Shown here: positions 61,051 through 64,000 of the stretch, piece after piece
How positions within the stretch are numbered: the stretch's first letter is position 1
Layout: each line of letters begins with the position of its first letter
Assembly: GCF_014174275.1 (NCBI RefSeq)
Contig: NZ_JABEQK010000001.1
Location: 186,001 to 250,000, forward strand
Origin: Gluconacetobacter takamatsuzukensis
GTDB lineage: Bacteria > Pseudomonadota > Alphaproteobacteria > Acetobacterales > Acetobacteraceae
DNA: 64,000 bases
Direction: 5' to 3'
Notes under the pieces: generated by a model
The model's database searches: none
The model's input: only the letters and a program-made list of their open reading frames with translations
What the model was told of the DNA's origin: nothing
Made by a program: the position numbers and the translations under genes

Positions 61051-61884
61051 ATGCGCACCCGTCTCCCGCGTCGTCCGGACGCCAGAACCGCTTCCCATTC
61101 GACCGACCATCGGGCGGAGACCGTCGCCCGGGAACCTTCCCGGCCATCCCGGCGGAGCGGCGGGACCACGCCGCGTGGTACCTACTGGCTGTATGGACTG
61201 CATCCGGCGTTGGCCGCCCTTGCGAACCCGGAACGGCGAGTCCGTCAGATCCTGACGACTGAAGAGGGTGAAGCCGCCCTGCGTCAGCGGCTGGACGTGC
61301 CCCTGCCGATGCAGCCTCAACGCGCCGACCGGGCGCGGTTGGAGGCGCTGTGTGGCCGCGACGCCGTGCATCAGGGCGTTGCGATCCTGACTGATATCCT
61401 GCCGTCCTTGGCGATCGAGGATGCTGTGGAGCGCCCTGGTCCATTGCTGTTGCTGGACCAGGTGACCGATCCGCGCAATGTGGGGGCGATCCTGCGGTCT
61501 GCTGCCGCATTTGGTGCCGCCGCCGTCGTGGTGATGGATCGCAACGCGCCGGATGAGACGGGGGCCTTGGCAAAGGCTGCCTCCGGCGCGCTGGATGTCG
61601 TGCCGCTGGTCCGCGTGGTGAATCTGGCCCGTACCCTGGATCTGCTGAAGGAGCGGAATTTCTGGGTCGTGGGGCTGGATGCCGGTGGAGGGGTGCTGGA
61701 TGGCGGCACGTTCGGGCAGCGACGCGTCGCCCTGGTCCTAGGGGCCGAGGGAGATGGGTTGCGGCGGCTGACCCGCGAGCATTGCGATGAGATTGCGGGG
61801 CTGGCGATGCCGGGCGACATGGAAAGCCTGAACGTTTCGAATGCCGCGGCGGTCGCGCTGTATGAGGTGACGCGCCGACGCTGA
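61051..61884 (+). CDS. rlmB: 23S rRNA (guanosine 2'-O) methyltransferase RlmB-like
   Basis: A 277-residue TrmH/SpoU-family enzyme that methylates RNA ribose using SAM. A basic N-terminus precedes the substrate-binding domain (YWLYGLHPALAALANPERRV) and the knotted SPOUT domain: LLLLDQVTDPRNVGAILRSA, RVALVLGAEGDGLRRLTREH and MPGDMESLNVSNAAAVALYE. The start at 61051 gives the usual length; a GTG at 60994 is an alternative. Confidence 0.92.
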   Translation: MRTRLPRRPDARTASHSTDHRAETVAREPSRPSRRSGGTTPRGTYWLYGLHPALAALANPERRVRQILTTEEGEAALRQRLDVPLPMQPQRADRARLEALCGRDAVHQGVAILTDILPSLAIEDAVERPGPLLLLDQVTDPRNVGAILRSAAAFGAAAVVVMDRNAPDETGALAKAASGALDVVPLVRVVNLARTLDLLKERNFWVVGLDAGGGVLDGGTFGQRRVALVLGAEGDGLRRLTREHCDEIAGLAMPGDMESLNVSNAAAVALYEVTRRR

Positions 61885-61994
61885 GGGAGGCCGATTCTAA
61901 AATCGTCCTCATGATCCGTGACAGGGGGCCATGTCCCGCTGACGGGACGGGCGGGATCTGGCATCCTGAAACGGCCCAGCGGAGAGTGTTCCCG

Positions 61995-62447
61995 ATGAGA
62001 GCCGTCATCCCTCTTCTGTTTGTTGCGTCCCTCATGCTCGCCGGCTGTGTCCAACGGCGGCCTGGCGGGATCATCGCCAGTTCCGATGTCTCGGTGAGTG
62101 CGGCAACCAATGACCATTTTGTCCGGGACTTCGCGGTAGCGGCCGGCCAGCCGGGCATCGTGAATACATGGTTTGTGCTGAATCCGGATTGCTCGGCCTC
62201 AGGTCAGGTCACGGTACGAGTGCAGGATACGCCCGCGCATGGCACGGTGACGATCGAACCGGGTGCGTACTATCCCCACTATGGGGCCGGCAATCAACGG
62301 CGGGCCTGCAATCTGCAGCCTCGGCAGGGTGTGCGGGCCATCTATCACCCGGTACCGGGCGCGCTGGGGACAGATCGCTTCTCCATGCTGATCGTAACGC
62401 CGCTTGGACGGTCCTGGACATCTGACATCCATGTCAGCATCCGCTAG
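61995..62447 (+). CDS. predicted lipoprotein of unknown function
   Basis: A 150-residue protein with a signal sequence and lipobox (LFVASLMLAGC, Cys about 18). The mature part has a repeated beta pattern (VRVQDTPAHGTVTIEPGAYY, then ACNLQPRQGVRAIYHPVPGA) that resembles small Ig-like or cadherin-like domains. I cannot name the family. GGAGAG precedes the ATG. It is outside the flagellar genes. Confidence 0.75.
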   Translation: MRAVIPLLFVASLMLAGCVQRRPGGIIASSDVSVSAATNDHFVRDFAVAAGQPGIVNTWFVLNPDCSASGQVTVRVQDTPAHGTVTIEPGAYYPHYGAGNQRRACNLQPRQGVRAIYHPVPGALGTDRFSMLIVTPLGRSWTSDIHVSIR

Positions 62448-62460
62448 CAGGAGCACGGAT

Positions 62461-62862
62461 GTGCCGCGCCCGTTGACCGGTAGTTGCTTGTGCGGCGCGA
62501 TTATCTATCGTCTCGATGGCGCGCCGCTGGATTTCGTGCTGTGTCATTGCGGGCGTTGCCGAAAGACGACGGGATCGGCCTTTGCCGCCAACCTGATCGC
62601 CCGTCCCGAGGATGTGGTCTGGCTTTCCGGCGATCCGGATATGGTCATGCGCTGGGACCTGCCGACGGCGAGCAGCTTTGCCACCGCGATCTGCCGCAAC
62701 TGTGGCACGCCCATTCCCCACACCACTCGAAACGGGCGGTTGACGATCATTCCGGCAGGTACGCTGGATGACGACCCCGGCATCCGGCCGCGCCGGCAGA
62801 TCTTCACCGCCTCGCAGGCAGGCTGGTGTGTCGATCTTGAGGATGTGCCGATCGAGACCTGA
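62461..62862 (+). CDS. GFA/CENP-V family zinc protein
   Basis: A 133-residue protein of the glutathione-dependent formaldehyde-activating family. Zinc-binding Cys are in TGSCLCGAIIYRLDGAP, VLCHCGRCRKTTGSAFAANL and AICRNCGTPIPH, the characteristic layout. The enzyme activity of small family members is unsettled. The GTG at 62461 is preferred because AGGAG lies seven bases upstream; an ATG at 62431 would overlap the previous gene. Confidence 0.88.
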   Translation: MPRPLTGSCLCGAIIYRLDGAPLDFVLCHCGRCRKTTGSAFAANLIARPEDVVWLSGDPDMVMRWDLPTASSFATAICRNCGTPIPHTTRNGRLTIIPAGTLDDDPGIRPRRQIFTASQAGWCVDLEDVPIET

Positions 62863-62885
62863 CCCCTGTCGCCGGAGCCTGATCA

Positions 62886-63272
62886 ATGTTCAGCCATGTG
62901 ACCATCGATGTCGACGATGTCGCTCGCGCGATTCCGTTTTACGACGCATTCCTGGGCCCGTTGGGCATTACCCGGATCTGGACTGACGAGGGTGGCGGCT
63001 TCGCGGGCTGGCGCAAGGGCGAGGCAGGGCCGATGCTTTACCTCACGCGCCCCTTCGACGGACGGCCGGCGGCCGTTGGCAATGGCTGGATGTGCGCGCT
63101 GGCGGCGGACAACCACGATTCGGTGCGGGCGGCATGGGAAGCTGCCATGGCCCATGGTGGCAGCGACGAGGGCGCACCGGGGCCGCGCCCCCATTACGGC
63201 CCGGATTATTTCGGCGCCTACCTTCGTGATCCGGACGGGAACAAGCTGCACGTCGTCTGTCGCGGCTCCTGA
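62886..63272 (+). CDS. VOC (glyoxalase/dioxygenase superfamily) protein
   Basis: A 128-residue single-domain protein with the VOC pattern: FSHVTIDVDDVARAIPFYDA near the start and YFGAYLRDPDGNKLHVVCRG at the end, with likely metal ligands His4 and the Asp/Glu region near the C-terminus. Substrate unknown. It follows the GFA gene by 23 bases, so the two may be co-transcribed and handle aldehydes, as an inference. Confidence 0.88.
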   Translation: MFSHVTIDVDDVARAIPFYDAFLGPLGITRIWTDEGGGFAGWRKGEAGPMLYLTRPFDGRPAAVGNGWMCALAADNHDSVRAAWEAAMAHGGSDEGAPGPRPHYGPDYFGAYLRDPDGNKLHVVCRGS

Positions 63273-63421
63273 CGGCGGCAAGCCGTCGCGGGGATCGGTG
63301 CGATTGTCGTGATGTCGCGAACATGCAAGTGGCGTGTCATTTTTGTAAAAGATTTTGCCGGGGGCGGCTTCCATCATCGCATCGATCGCGCGTGTCGGCG
63401 CGGAGGTGAAGTCAGATCGCC

Positions 63422-64000
63422 ATGCAGAAATTTTCCGCGTTTTCTCTGGCTCGTCAGGCAATGGGGCGTCATCTGGGGTGGCGACCCCAATGGCGTTCGG
63501 TGGTGCCGAAGCCGAGCTATGACATCATCATCGTCGGCGGCGGCGGCCATGGGCTGGGTGCGGCGTACTACCTGGCCAAGCAGCATGGCCTGTGCAACAT
63601 CGCGGTAGTCGAACGCGGATGGCTGGCGGGAGGCAATACTGCGCGCAATACCACGATCATCCGGTCGAACTACCTGTTCGAGCAAAGTTCGTCCTATTAC
63701 GAACATGCGCTGAAATTATGGGAAGGCCTGTCGGAGGAACTGAACTACAACGTCATGTTCAGCCAGCGCGGCTGCCTGATGGTCGCGCATACGGTTCATG
63801 ACGTGCAGGTCTTCAAGCGGCATGTCTATGCCAACCGGCTGAACGGCATCGATAATGAATGGCTGACGCCCGAAGAGACCAAGGCGTTCTGCCCTCCGCT
63901 GAACATCTCGCCCAATATCCGCTATCCCGTCCTGGGGGCTGCGCTGCAGCGCCGCGCCGGCACCGCCCGGCATGATGCGGTGGCCTGGGGCTTCGCGCGC
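63422..64000 (+). CDS. soxB: sarcosine oxidase beta subunit-like FAD oxidoreductase, 5' part
   Basis: The first 193 residues of a gene cut by the window edge. The dinucleotide-binding motif [20 protein letters not shown] (about 33-52) and the following [40 protein letters not shown] and [11 protein letters not shown] match the beta subunit of heterotetrameric sarcosine oxidase. AGGTGAAG precedes the ATG. The gene continues beyond the window, where soxD, soxA and soxG would be expected. Confidence 0.9.
   Translation, partial: MQKFSAFSLARQAMGRHLGWRPQWRSVVPKPSYDIIIVGGGGHGLGAAYYLAKQHGLCNIAVVERGWLAGGNTARNTTIIRSNYLFEQSSSYYEHALKLWEGLSEELNYNVMFSQRGCLMVAHTVHDVQVFKRHVYANRLNGIDNEWLTPEETKAFCPPLNISPNIRYPVLGAALQRRAGTARHDAVAWGFAR

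Overview
The window is almost entirely a motility locus of an alphaproteobacterium, most likely an acetic acid bacterium (Acetobacteraceae, Gluconacetobacter-like). The main signs are high GC coding sequence, FlaF, MotE, a CtrA-type regulator, and a che operon in the order receptor-STAS-cheY-cheA-cheW-cheR-cheB-cheY-cheD-cheT. The taxonomic call is an inference from gene content. No 16S rRNA is present.

Layout. 0.2-2.7 kb: a small Ala/Ser-rich protein, a CtrA-like regulator with a degenerate receiver, and flgD. 2.7-9.6 kb (minus strand): fliK, motA, motB, a GT-A glycosyltransferase, fliJ and fliI. 9.7-15.1 kb (minus): a 1014-residue DUF1217-type protein carrying hook-like repeats, then flhA. 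15.3-26.6 kb (plus): seven consecutive paralogous genes for TPR plus GT-B glycosyltransferase proteins, the most unusual part of the window. 26.6-30.5 kb: a lytic transglycosylase (minus), then flgI, a short flgJ, a flgN-like gene and a lipoprotein gene (plus). 30.5-37.9 kb (minus): DUF6468/PflI-like, fliM, fliL, flgE, flhB, fliR, fliQ and fliE. 38.1-40.7 kb: a secreted protein of unknown function, flagellin (minus) and flaF. 41.1-49.3 kb (minus): a complete chemotaxis operon. 49.8-55.0 kb (minus): fliP, fliO, fliN, fliH, fliG and fliF. 55.2-57 kb: a small lipoprotein and motE. 57.4 kb: tRNA-Tyr. 58.2-60.7 kb (plus): flgG, flgA, flgH. From 61 kb on are non-motility genes: rlmB, a lipoprotein, a GFA-family protein, a VOC protein and the 5' part of a sarcosine oxidase beta-like gene.

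How it works together. FlhA/FlhB/FliP/FliQ/FliR/FliO with FliH/FliI/FliJ form the export apparatus. FliF/FliG/FliM/FliN form the MS and C rings. FliE, FlgG, FlgI, FlgH and FlgA build the rod and rings, helped by a stand-alone lytic transglycosylase and the short FlgJ. FlgD, FlgE and FliK build the hook, and one flagellin builds the filament. MotA, MotB and MotE drive or support rotation, and the che operon controls it. No flgB, flgC, flgF, flgK, flgL, fliD or flbT was found here; they may lie outside the window.

The strongest candidates for new biology are (1) the seven-gene TPR-glycosyltransferase array inside a flagellar locus that has one flagellin, with sequence signs of mosaic exchange between copies; (2) the DUF1217 protein in which hook-like repeats are inserted between conserved termini; and (3) a CtrA-like regulator that has lost its phosphoacceptor residue. 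Functions are assigned from sequence motifs read by eye and from family knowledge. No database search was run.
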